This document shows, one piece after another, positions 1 through 5,369 of a stretch of 12,480 nt of DNA (within the stretch, counting starts at the first letter, position 1; every line of letters begins with the position of its first letter). The DNA is from Chloroflexota bacterium (GTDB lineage Bacteria > Chloroflexota > Limnocylindria > Limnocylindrales > CSP1-4), in the NCBI GenBank assembly GCA_021790715.1, contig JAJYGK010000139.1, positions 1 to 12,480 on the forward strand. Reading direction: 5' to 3'. The position numbers were made by a program, and so were the translations under genes. The notes beneath the pieces were generated by a model that saw only the letters and a list, made by a program, of their open reading frames with translations, searched no databases and was not told where the DNA came from.

Positions 1-133
1 CCGGCGTGGTAGACTGCCGCGCCGTGACGGCCGCGTCGCGCGGGTGATCCGCCCGATCCGGTTCGGCTCCGATCCAGGGACGAAACAGGACCCCGGGGAC
101 GGACGGCGAACCGGCGAACGCTGGCCTGGACAC
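1..133. other. Upstream region of the tRNA pair, no gene seen
   Basis: No protein-coding gene could be supported here. The only suggestive element is TAGACT at 10-15 on the + strand, which resembles a sigma70-family -10 box. Its -35 box would lie off the left edge of the window, so it cannot be judged. If real, it would start a transcript reading into the two tRNA genes with a leader of about 110 nt. Confidence 0.3.
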
Positions 134-226
<93 letters not shown>

Positions 227-235
227 CTCTCTCGG

Positions 236-311
236 GCGCCCGTAGCTCAGTGGATAGAGCGTCAGGTTGCGGACCTGAAGGCCGTGAGTTCGAGTCTCGC
301 CGGGCGCGCCA
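236..311 (+). tRNA. tRNA-Arg(GCG)
   Basis: This is a standard cloverleaf. The acceptor stem pairs GCGCCCG (236-242) with CGGGCGC (301-307), followed by discriminator G308 and encoded CCA at 309-311. The D arm is GCTC...GAGC (245-248 with 257-260). The anticodon stem TCAGG/CCTGA (262-266 with 274-278) encloses loop TTGCGGA, so the anticodon is GCG (269-271), preceded by the invariant U33. The T arm pairs 286-290 with 298-302-proximal bases around TTCGAGT. The acceptor and D-arm sequence look like ordinary bacterial tRNA-Arg. The unusual point is G34: bacterial tRNAs for the CGN box normally carry ACG, which is converted to ICG. A GCG anticodon would read CGC and CGU directly. CGC is frequent in the genes of this window. 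Confidence 0.93.
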
Positions 312-330
312 ACCCTCCCGCGCATAGCAC

Positions 331-363
331 AGACCCCGGGAACGACACGTCCCCGGGGTCTTT
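331..363 (+). terminator. Hairpin terminator after the tRNA pair
   Basis: A perfect 10-bp stem, AGACCCCGGG (331-340) with CCCGGGGTCT (352-361), encloses an 11-nt loop and begins 20 nt after the tRNA-Arg CCA end. The T tract is weak, only three T residues (361-363) and then CG, so termination may be partial. On the opposite strand the hairpin is not followed by a T run, so its orientation favours rightward transcription from the tRNAs. Confidence 0.65.
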
Positions 364-726
364 CGCTGGTCGCGCAGGGATGCGCCGCCACGGCGCGGGG
401 ATCGCTCGCCACCGAACGGACGCTGCTGGGAGATGCGGCCACCGTCGCGTTCCCCCCGAACGCGACGCGGGCCGCGGCGCCGAAGCCCCCCTGACGGCCG
501 GCGCCCGGATCCGGCACCGTCGGGTCCCCCCAGACCCGACGCCACCGGGCTGTCGTTCATGGCCGCGAGGCTGAATCGAACGACACCGTCCCGGTGCGGT
601 TTGCCGATCCCCCCGGTCGGCGGGCAGCGCCGGAACAGGTCCCCAGTATCGCTGGTCGAGCCCTCCACGTCAACGGTGTCAATGGGCCATCTGGCCCGAA
701 ATGGGAGGCCATGCAGCGGGTGGGCG
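364..726. other. Gene-free interval with a cluster of hairpins; possible structured RNA
   Basis: No credible protein gene is present, but the interval is unusually rich in stem-loops. GCGCCG/CGGCGC (382-387 with 391-396) has a 3-nt loop. GTCGCGTTC/GAACGCGAC (444-452 with 458-466) has loop CCCCC. GTCGGGTC/GACCCGAC (519-526 with 533-540) has loop CCCCCA. TGTCGTTC/GAACGACA (551-558 with 578-585) encloses an inner stem GCC/GGC (562-564 with 569-571) capped by the GNRA-type tetraloop GCGA at 565-568. GCCGATC/GGTCGGC (603-609 with 615-621, one G-U) has loop CCCCC. Four C6 runs occur, at 452-457, 486-491, 526-531 and 609-614. The cluster does not match tmRNA, RNase P RNA or SRP RNA signature sequences that I know. 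It could be a noncoding RNA on either strand, or extragenic palindromic repeats. Confidence 0.45.
645..673 (-). promoter_or_regulatory. Leftward sigma70-like promoter in the intergenic region
   Basis: Read on the minus strand, TTGACG (673-668) is followed after exactly 17 nt by GATACT (650-645). These match the -35 and -10 consensus at 5/6 and 4/6 positions with ideal spacing. A second perfect -35 hexamer, TTGACA, lies just upstream at 682-677 but has no well-spaced -10. Transcription would start near 638 and run left through the hairpin cluster. This promoter lies beyond the 3' end of the esterase gene, so it cannot serve that gene. It is a prediction from sequence only. Confidence 0.4.
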
Positions 727-1761
727 TCAGGGCTGCAGGCGCTCGGCGAGGTAGTGGAGCGCGAGCGGGTACCGGTACTCGATCGAGCCGTGCCCGGCGT
801 CGAACAGCTCGAAGTACGGCTCCGGCGCACCGGCCGCGGCGAGCGCGCGCCGGTAGGCCTCGGCGCCGAGGTCCAGGAAGTACTCGTCGTGCGTGCCGGC
901 GTCGATGTAGATCGCCCGCATCGAGCGCACGGCATCCGCGTGCGACGGCACCATTCGGACGGGATCCCGGGTGAGCCAGCGCTCCCACACGTCCGGGATC
1001 AGCTGCCCGGTCGCCGGGTCGAACGGGAGATGAACGGTTCCGTCGGGATCCGCCGAGTAGCACGCTGCCATCGCGTACTCGTTGACGAGGACCGCGTCGG
1101 AGGGGCGCGACATCGGCGGCCGGGACCGGAAGTCCTCCCAGAACCGCTCGAACGAGCCGTCGTACCGGTCGCGCAGCGCGCGCGCGGCCTGCGGGAACTC
1201 GGGCAGGTAGCACGCCTCGAAGAGCGCATCGCCGGCATGGGTCGCCAGTCCGCCCCACAGGTCGGGGCGCAGGAGCGGGGTGACCATCGCCCCGTAGCCG
1301 CCGCTCGACTTCCCCGTCACGCCGCGGTGCGCGCGCTCGGGGAGCGTGCGGAAGCGGGCATCGACCCACGGCACGACCTCCTCGCAGAGGTACGTGTGGT
1401 ACCGGCCGGTCGCGGGCGAGTCCAGGAACTGGCTCCCGCCGCACGACGTCCAGCAGTCGACGAAGACGACCAGCGCCGGCGGAGCGGCCGGGCCCGCCTG
1501 CCCGGAGAACAGCGCGTCGACCAGCTCCGGCACCGTGGGCCGGAACGCCTGCCGGTTGCGCCACATGTCGACCTGCCCCGTCATGCCCTGGAGGACGTAG
1601 ATCGCGGGGAACCGCCGCTCCCGGTCGGCCTCGTACGCCGGCGGCAGGTAGACCCAGATGGGGCGCTCCGTCGGGTCTCCGAGCGGGTTCCCGCGCAGCA
1701 CGGCGCTCTCGAGCGTCGCCTCCTCCAGCCGGCCGGCCATCGGACGTGCCCACGGCTCCAT
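727..1761 (-). CDS. Alpha/beta-hydrolase, putative esterase family (esterase D/enterochelin esterase-like)
   Basis: The product has 344 residues and no signal peptide or membrane segment, so it is probably cytoplasmic. The N-terminal third contains the pattern IWVYLPPAYEAD...PAIYVLQG typical of the putative esterase family (PF00756). The nucleophile elbow is GKSSGGYG (residues near 150-157), a G-x-S-x-G motif with serine at its centre. Candidate acid and base residues of the triad are the Asp in DAGTHDEYF and the His in FDAGHGSIEY near the C-terminus. The start is secure because an almost full-length Shine-Dalgarno lies 5 nt upstream. The substrate cannot be told from sequence; the family includes acyl esterases, S-formylglutathione hydrolases and siderophore esterases. 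The gene diverges from the aro operon, and nothing links it functionally to aromatic synthesis. Confidence 0.88.
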   Translation of the reverse strand: MEPWARPMAGRLEEATLESAVLRGNPLGDPTERPIWVYLPPAYEADRERRFPAIYVLQGMTGQVDMWRNRQAFRPTVPELVDALFSGQAGPAAPPALVVFVDCWTSCGGSQFLDSPATGRYHTYLCEEVVPWVDARFRTLPERAHRGVTGKSSGGYGAMVTPLLRPDLWGGLATHAGDALFEACYLPEFPQAARALRDRYDGSFERFWEDFRSRPPMSRPSDAVLVNEYAMAACYSADPDGTVHLPFDPATGQLIPDVWERWLTRDPVRMVPSHADAVRSMRAIYIDAGTHDEYFLDLGAEAYRRALAAAGAPEPYFELFDAGHGSIEYRYPLALHYLAERLQP

Positions 1762-1764
1762 CAG

Positions 1765-1773
1765 TCACCTCCT
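1765..1773 (-). promoter_or_regulatory. Strong Shine-Dalgarno of the esterase gene
   Basis: The minus strand reads AGGAGGTGA here, a nine-base match to the complement of the usual 16S rRNA 3' end. It ends 3 nt before the start codon region (ATG at 1761-1759), and the AGGAGG core lies 6 nt from the ATG. It fixes the start and stands out because several aro genes in the window have weak or no visible ribosome-binding sites. Confidence 0.85.
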
Positions 1774-1813
1774 GTGCTGCCACGACGCCGGCCGGGCGGC
1801 GACGGGGCGCGCG

Positions 1814-1843
1814 TTGACACCCCAGCGCTGCGTCGCGTACTGT
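1814..1843 (+). promoter_or_regulatory. Promoter of the aro operon leader
   Basis: A perfect -35 hexamer TTGACA (1814-1819) is followed after 18 nt by TACTGT (1838-1843), a 3/6 match to TATAAT that keeps the first two bases and the final T. The predicted start site is near A1850, only 0-3 nt before the leader peptide ATG at 1853. The location just upstream of a leader peptide and terminator supports it. The -10 box is poor by itself. Confidence 0.6.
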
Positions 1844-1852
1844 TCGCGCACG

Positions 1853-1891
1853 ATGCGCGGCTGCTTCTACTTTTACCAGAGCCCGGCATGA
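1853..1891 (+). CDS. Aromatic leader peptide (MRGCFYFYQSPA) of the aro operon attenuator
   Basis: A 12-codon reading frame, ATG to TGA, encodes MRGCFYFYQSPA. Codons 5-8 (1865-1876) are TTC TAC TTT TAC, four consecutive Phe/Tyr codons. The frame is followed 45 nt later by a strong intrinsic terminator and then by the DAHP synthase gene. This is the classic arrangement of a ribosome-mediated attenuator, comparable in principle to the pheA and trp leaders of enterobacteria. No Shine-Dalgarno precedes the ATG, and the predicted transcription start is 0-3 nt upstream, so translation is probably leaderless. Slow decoding of Phe or Tyr codons would hold the ribosome near 1870-1887. The peptide itself needs no further function. 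Confidence 0.8.
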   Translation: MRGCFYFYQSPA

Positions 1892-1908
1892 TGGCTCGGA
1901 GGTCCTGA
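1888..1908 (+). CDS. Possible second mini-ORF overlapping the leader stop (MMARRS)
   Basis: The leader stop TGA (1889-1891) overlaps a double start, ATGATG (1888-1893). The frame starting at 1888 encodes MMARRS and ends at 1908. A ribosome that finishes the leader peptide could reinitiate here and travel over the candidate antiterminator arm at 1897-1905. That would favour termination when aromatic tRNAs are charged. The frame is very short and could be chance. Confidence 0.3.
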   Translation: MMARRS

Positions 1909-1955
1909 GGGCCCCGGGCGCGTCGTGCCGGGAGGGCAGAGGTCTCGGACCTCTG
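1897..1955 (+). promoter_or_regulatory. Candidate antiterminator of the aro attenuator
   Basis: Segment 1897-1905 (CGGAGGTCC) can pair with 1947-1955 (GGACCTCTG) over 9 bp with one G-U. The second segment is the 3' arm of the terminator. The hexamer GAGGTC occurs both at 1899-1904 and in the terminator 5' arm at 1939-1944, so the two copies compete for the same GACCTC at 1948-1953. A ribosome resting at the leader stop codon would reach to about 1901 and mask the upstream copy, allowing termination. A ribosome stalled on the Phe/Tyr codons would leave it free. A competing local hairpin (CTCGG/CTGAG, 1895-1899 with 1905-1909) and a 6-bp helix (1881-1886 with 1914-1919) are also possible, so the exact folding path is inferred. 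Confidence 0.55.
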
Positions 1956-1962
1956 CTTTTTT
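1936..1962 (+). terminator. Intrinsic terminator in the aro leader (attenuator)
   Basis: A perfect 9-bp stem, GCAGAGGTC (1936-1944) with GACCTCTGC (1948-1956), has the 3-nt loop TCG and is followed by six T residues (1957-1962) and then GTTT. This is the best intrinsic terminator in the window. It sits between the leader peptide and the aroF start, where it can only act as a regulated attenuator, or else the whole operon would be silenced. Confidence 0.92.
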
Positions 1963-2047
1963 GTTTATTCCGCAGGCGGCGCACCGCGGCGTCGCCGGGA
2001 TGCGTCGCCACTGCGGCGACCGCGACAGACGGGAAAGGTCGAGTCGG

Positions 2048-3121
2048 ATGTTCGTCGTGATGGCCGTGGGAGCCGGCGAGGAGGAGATCAACGCGGTCAA
2101 GGCGCAGGTCCTCGCCGAGGGACTGCACCCGCACGAGAGCCCCGGGACGGATCGCGTCGTGATCGCCGTCGTGGGCGACGTGGGACCACGCAAGCAGCTC
2201 CTGATGAACCGCCTCTCTGCGCTCTCGGGCGTCGAGTCGGTGACGCCGATCACGCGCCCGTTCAAGCTCTCCAGCCGCGAGTTCCACCCGGCGGACACGG
2301 TGATCCACGTGGGCAGCGCGACGATCGGCGACGGGTCGCTGACCGTGATGGCCGGCCCGTGCTCGATCGAGAGCCGCGACCAGATGATGGAGGTGGCGCA
2401 GGCCGTGGCCGCGGACGGCGCGACCATCCTCCGGGGCGGCGCGTTCAAGCCGCGCACGAGCCCCTACTCGTTCCAGGGCCTCGGCGTCGAGGGCCTGCGG
2501 TACCTCGCCGAGGCCGGGCGCGAGACCGGGCTCCCGGTCATCACCGAGGTGATGGAGCCCGGCCAGGTCGACGTCGTCAACCGCTACGCGGACATCCTGC
2601 AGATCGGCACCCGCAACATGCAGAACTACTCGCTGCTGCAGGCGGTCGGGCGGATCGAGCGGCCGGTCATGCTGAAGCGCGGCTACGGCGCGACCATCGA
2701 GGAGTGGCTGATGGCCGCCGAGTACATCGTGTCGGCGGGCAACCCCAACGTGATCCTCTGCGAGCGGGGCATCCGGACCTTCGAGACGTACACGCGGAAC
2801 ACGCTCGACATCTCCGCCGTTCCCCTGCTCCACCACCTCACGCACCTGCCGGTGATCGTCGATCCGTCCCACGCGACCGGCAAGCGCTGGCTGGTGAAGC
2901 CGATGGCGCTCGCCGGCGTGGCGGCCGGCGCCGACGGGATCATGGTCGAGGTCCACCCGCGGCCGGAGACCGCGCTCTCCGACGGCGAGCAGTCGCTGAC
3001 GATCGACCAGTTCCGGGGCCTGATGCCGGCCCTGCGCGCCATCCACGCCGAGGCGGGCGGCCCGCGGCGGGACCCCGTCCTCGACAGCGCCGCGCTGAGC
3101 GTCGGCAGCGGGCGGCACTGA
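2048..3121 (+). CDS. aroF: 3-deoxy-7-phosphoheptulonate (DAHP) synthase, type I-beta with N-terminal regulatory domain
   Basis: This enzyme condenses phosphoenolpyruvate with erythrose-4-phosphate, the first step of the shikimate pathway. The product has 357 residues. Residues 1-80 (MFVVMAVGAGEEEI...) match the ferredoxin-like domain found in front of Thermotoga-type DAHP synthases, where it mediates feedback inhibition by tyrosine. The catalytic barrel follows, with GPCSIES (103-109), RGGAFKPRTSPYSF (129-142), LKRGYGAT (209-216) and DPSHATGK (272-279). Expected metal ligands are present: Cys105, His275, Glu301 and Asp312. The ATG at 2048 was chosen because it begins the regulatory domain exactly; the frame stays open upstream but runs back through the attenuator. 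The ribosome-binding site is weak (GGGAAAGG, 2031-2038). It is the first structural gene of the aro operon, and the attenuator ahead of it adds transcriptional control to the presumed allosteric control. Confidence 0.96.
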   Translation: MFVVMAVGAGEEEINAVKAQVLAEGLHPHESPGTDRVVIAVVGDVGPRKQLLMNRLSALSGVESVTPITRPFKLSSREFHPADTVIHVGSATIGDGSLTVMAGPCSIESRDQMMEVAQAVAADGATILRGGAFKPRTSPYSFQGLGVEGLRYLAEAGRETGLPVITEVMEPGQVDVVNRYADILQIGTRNMQNYSLLQAVGRIERPVMLKRGYGATIEEWLMAAEYIVSAGNPNVILCERGIRTFETYTRNTLDISAVPLLHHLTHLPVIVDPSHATGKRWLVKPMALAGVAAGADGIMVEVHPRPETALSDGEQSLTIDQFRGLMPALRAIHAEAGGPRRDPVLDSAALSVGSGRH

Positions 3122-3128
3122 TCGCGCC

Positions 3129-4475
3129 ATGACCGACCCCGCCGCTCGCACCGCCTCGATCCGCCACGCCCGGCACCTCCGGGGGACCCTGCGCCTCCCC
3201 GGGGACAAGTCGATCACCCACCGCGCCCTGATCCTGGCCGCCATCGCCGAGGGGGAGTCGCGGATCCGGGACGGATCGGACGGCCTGGACTGCAACAGCA
3301 CGGCCGGGGCACTGGCGGCGCTGGGGGTCCGGATCGAGCGCCGCGGGTCCGCCGAGGGCGGGCGGGTCGACCGGTTGGTGCGCTCGCCGGGACGGGGGGG
3401 GTGGAGCGAGCCGGCCGGCGTCCTCGACGCCGGCAATTCCGGCACGACCCTCCGCCTGCTGGCCGGCGTGCTCGCCGGAACGCCGCTCCGCGCGGTCATC
3501 GACGGCGACGATTCGTTGCGCCGTCGACCAGTGGCCCGTATCATCGAGCCGCTCCGTCGCATGGGCGCGACGGTCCACGCGCGTGCCGCCGACACTCTTC
3601 CGCCCCTCACCGTCGAGGGACGGTCGCCGCTCGAGGCGATCGTCCATCGGCCGACCGTTCCCAGCGCGCAGGTCAAGTCCGCGATCCTGCTCGCCGGCCT
3701 GTCGGCACGCGGCACGGTCGAGGTGCGCGAGGCCGTGGCGACGCGCGACCATACCGAACGCATGCTGCGCGACCGGGGGGTCGATGTGACGTCGTTCGAG
3801 GACGGCGACTGGGTCGTGAGGATGGAGGGCGGGGCGACGGTGCAGCCACGCGACGAGCGCGTTCCGGGCGACGTCTCCGCGGCGGCCTTCTGGCTCGTGG
3901 CCGGCGCGGCCCACCCGGATGCCGAGCTGACCCTCGAGGGTGTCGGCCTGAACCCGACGCGGCGCGCCGTCGTCGAACTCCTGCGGCGGATGGGCGCGGA
4001 GATCCGCGTCGAGCCGCTCGCGACCGACGCCTCGGAGCCGGTCGGGACCCTCACCGTCTCGTCGAGCCGGCTCCGCGCGATCGAGGTCGACGCGGCCGAC
4101 GTCGCCCGCGCGATCGACGAGATCCCCGCCCTCTGCCTGGCGGCCGCCTGCGCGGAGGGCACGACCCGCATCCACGGCGCGGGCGAGCTGCGCAACAAGG
4201 AGAGCGACCGGATCGCCGGGATCGCCGACGGGCTGTCGGCGCTCGGCGCGCGCGTCGCGGTGGAGGGTGACGACCTGGCGATCGAGGGTCGCGCGGGCGT
4301 GCCCGGCTTCGGCCTCGTCGGCGCGCCGGTGCGGACGCTCGGGGACCACCGGCTGGCCATGACGTTCGCCGTGGCCGGCCTGCTCGCGGAGGGCGAGACC
4401 ACGCTGGACGACGCGGCCTCCGCCGCCGTGTCCTACCCGGGCTTCTTCCGGGACCTGGAGAGGGTGAGCGCATGA
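3129..4475 (+). CDS. aroA: 3-phosphoshikimate 1-carboxyvinyltransferase (EPSP synthase)
   Basis: This enzyme transfers the enolpyruvyl group of PEP to shikimate-3-phosphate. The product has 448 residues, close to the family norm, and shows the two-domain pattern. Visible motifs are PGDKSITHR (24-32, with Lys27 in the active site), GNSGTTLR (102-109) for PEP binding, RRRPVARI (131-138), PSAQVKSA (178-185), TRDHTERML (205-213), the IDEIP region (catalytic Asp near 330), RNKESDR (355-361) and GDHRLAM (405-411). Motifs such as AQVKSA and TRDHTE are nearer to the Bacillus/Agrobacterium side of the family than to E. coli. The PEP loop keeps glycine where the naturally glyphosate-insensitive CP4 enzyme has alanine. 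The gene starts 7 nt after aroF without a clear Shine-Dalgarno, and its stop overlaps the aroE start. Confidence 0.97.
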   Translation: MTDPAARTASIRHARHLRGTLRLPGDKSITHRALILAAIAEGESRIRDGSDGLDCNSTAGALAALGVRIERRGSAEGGRVDRLVRSPGRGGWSEPAGVLDAGNSGTTLRLLAGVLAGTPLRAVIDGDDSLRRRPVARIIEPLRRMGATVHARAADTLPPLTVEGRSPLEAIVHRPTVPSAQVKSAILLAGLSARGTVEVREAVATRDHTERMLRDRGVDVTSFEDGDWVVRMEGGATVQPRDERVPGDVSAAAFWLVAGAAHPDAELTLEGVGLNPTRRAVVELLRRMGAEIRVEPLATDASEPVGTLTVSSSRLRAIEVDAADVARAIDEIPALCLAAACAEGTTRIHGAGELRNKESDRIAGIADGLSALGARVAVEGDDLAIEGRAGVPGFGLVGAPVRTLGDHRLAMTFAVAGLLAEGETTLDDAASAAVSYPGFFRDLERVSA

Positions 4476-5347
4476 CCAAGCGAGTCGTCCTGATCGGACA
4501 CCCGGTCGCGCATTCGTTCTCCGCGCAGATGCAGCAGGCCGCCGAAGCCGCGGCCGGGATCGACGCGCGGTACGAGCTGCTCGACACGTCCACGCCTGCC
4601 CTGCAGGACGCCATCGAGGCGCTGCGCGGCGACGAGTTCCTGGGCGCCAACGTGACGATCCCCCACAAGGAGCGCACGGCGACGTTCGTCGACCGCAAGA
4701 GCGAGGACGCCGCCGCGACCGGCGCGGTGAACTGCATCACCCGCGAGGGGAAGCGCCTCATCGGGCACAACACCGACGTGAACGCGTTCCGGGTCTCGCT
4801 CGACGCCCTGGTCGGCAAGCAGAAGATGCCCCGCGCCGCGGTGATCCTCGGCGCCGGCGGCGGCGCCCGGGCGGCGGTCTACGCCCTGATCACGATGGGA
4901 TTCCAGCGGGTCATCGTGTTCAATCGCCACCTGCACCGCGCCGAGGGACTCGTCAGACACTTCAGCCGGAGCGCGGCGCACATGGATCTGCGCGCGATGC
5001 CCTGGCACGACTCGGTCATCGAGTCCGAACTTTCGCGCACGCGCGTGCTCGTGAACGCGACGTCGGTGGGACTGGCGTCCGACGAATCGCCGATTCCGGC
5101 CGAGCTGCTCGCGCCCGACCTGCTGGTCATGGACATGCTCTACAACCCGCCCGAGACCCGGCTGCTGCGGGACGCGAAGGCGGCCGGGGCGGCGGCGGTC
5201 CAGAACGGCGAGTTGATGCTGCTGCAGCAGGGCATGGACGCGTTCCAGCTCTGGACGGGGCAGCCGGCGCCGGTGGACGTCATGCGGCGCACGCTGGACG
5301 AGGCCCGCCAGGCCGGCACGGGACGCACGCCGGCCGAGATGGCCTGA
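4472..5347 (+). CDS. aroE: Shikimate dehydrogenase
   Basis: This enzyme reduces 3-dehydroshikimate to shikimate with NAD(P)H. The product has 291 residues, a usual length. The substrate domain shows GHPVAHSFSAQM (9-20, Ser15 and Ser17 binding shikimate), NVTIPHKE (60-67, catalytic Lys66) and HNTDVNAF (99-106, Asp102 as the paired catalytic residue). The cofactor domain has GAGGGARAA (127-135) followed by NR at 151-152. The C-terminal region has DMLYNPPETRLL (221-232) and the LLQQGMDAFQLWTG segment. The position after NTD normally occupied by a small glycine motif is altered (NTDVNAF), a minor variation. The start overlaps the aroA stop in an ATGA, and a GGAGAGGG sequence at 4457-4464 serves as ribosome-binding site, so translation is probably coupled. 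Confidence 0.96.
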   Translation: MTKRVVLIGHPVAHSFSAQMQQAAEAAAGIDARYELLDTSTPALQDAIEALRGDEFLGANVTIPHKERTATFVDRKSEDAAATGAVNCITREGKRLIGHNTDVNAFRVSLDALVGKQKMPRAAVILGAGGGARAAVYALITMGFQRVIVFNRHLHRAEGLVRHFSRSAAHMDLRAMPWHDSVIESELSRTRVLVNATSVGLASDESPIPAELLAPDLLVMDMLYNPPETRLLRDAKAAGAAAVQNGELMLLQQGMDAFQLWTGQPAPVDVMRRTLDEARQAGTGRTPAEMA

Positions 5348-5369
5348 GCGCCGCGCCCACCTCGATGCC

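Noticed and set aside
452..614. Four G6 runs on the minus strand as a G-quadruplex
   Set aside because: The runs are 28, 34 and 77 nt apart, too far for a canonical intramolecular quadruplex, and three of them sit in the loops of stable hairpins.
684..697. Palindrome GGGCCATCTGGCCC as a terminator for the esterase gene
   Set aside because: The stem is short with a tiny loop and no T tract follows on the minus strand; it is too weak to call.
1853..1908. A run of five leucine codons (CTG CTT CTA CTT TTA) in another frame of the leader, suggesting a Leu attenuator
   Set aside because: That frame has no ATG, GTG or TTG between the predicted transcription start and the Leu codons, and the genes controlled are aromatic, which fits the Phe/Tyr frame.
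1925..2047. Upstream extension of aroF by 41 codons
   Set aside because: It would be translated through the terminator hairpin and adds non-family sequence before the conserved MFVVMAVGAG start of the regulatory domain.
557..4402. A very long minus-strand open frame (about 1280 codons) opposite the esterase, aroF and aroA region
   Set aside because: It lies in the third-position-GC shadow of clearly recognised genes, has no domain-like sequence in its own frame, and part of it crosses the attenuator and the esterase gene in another frame.
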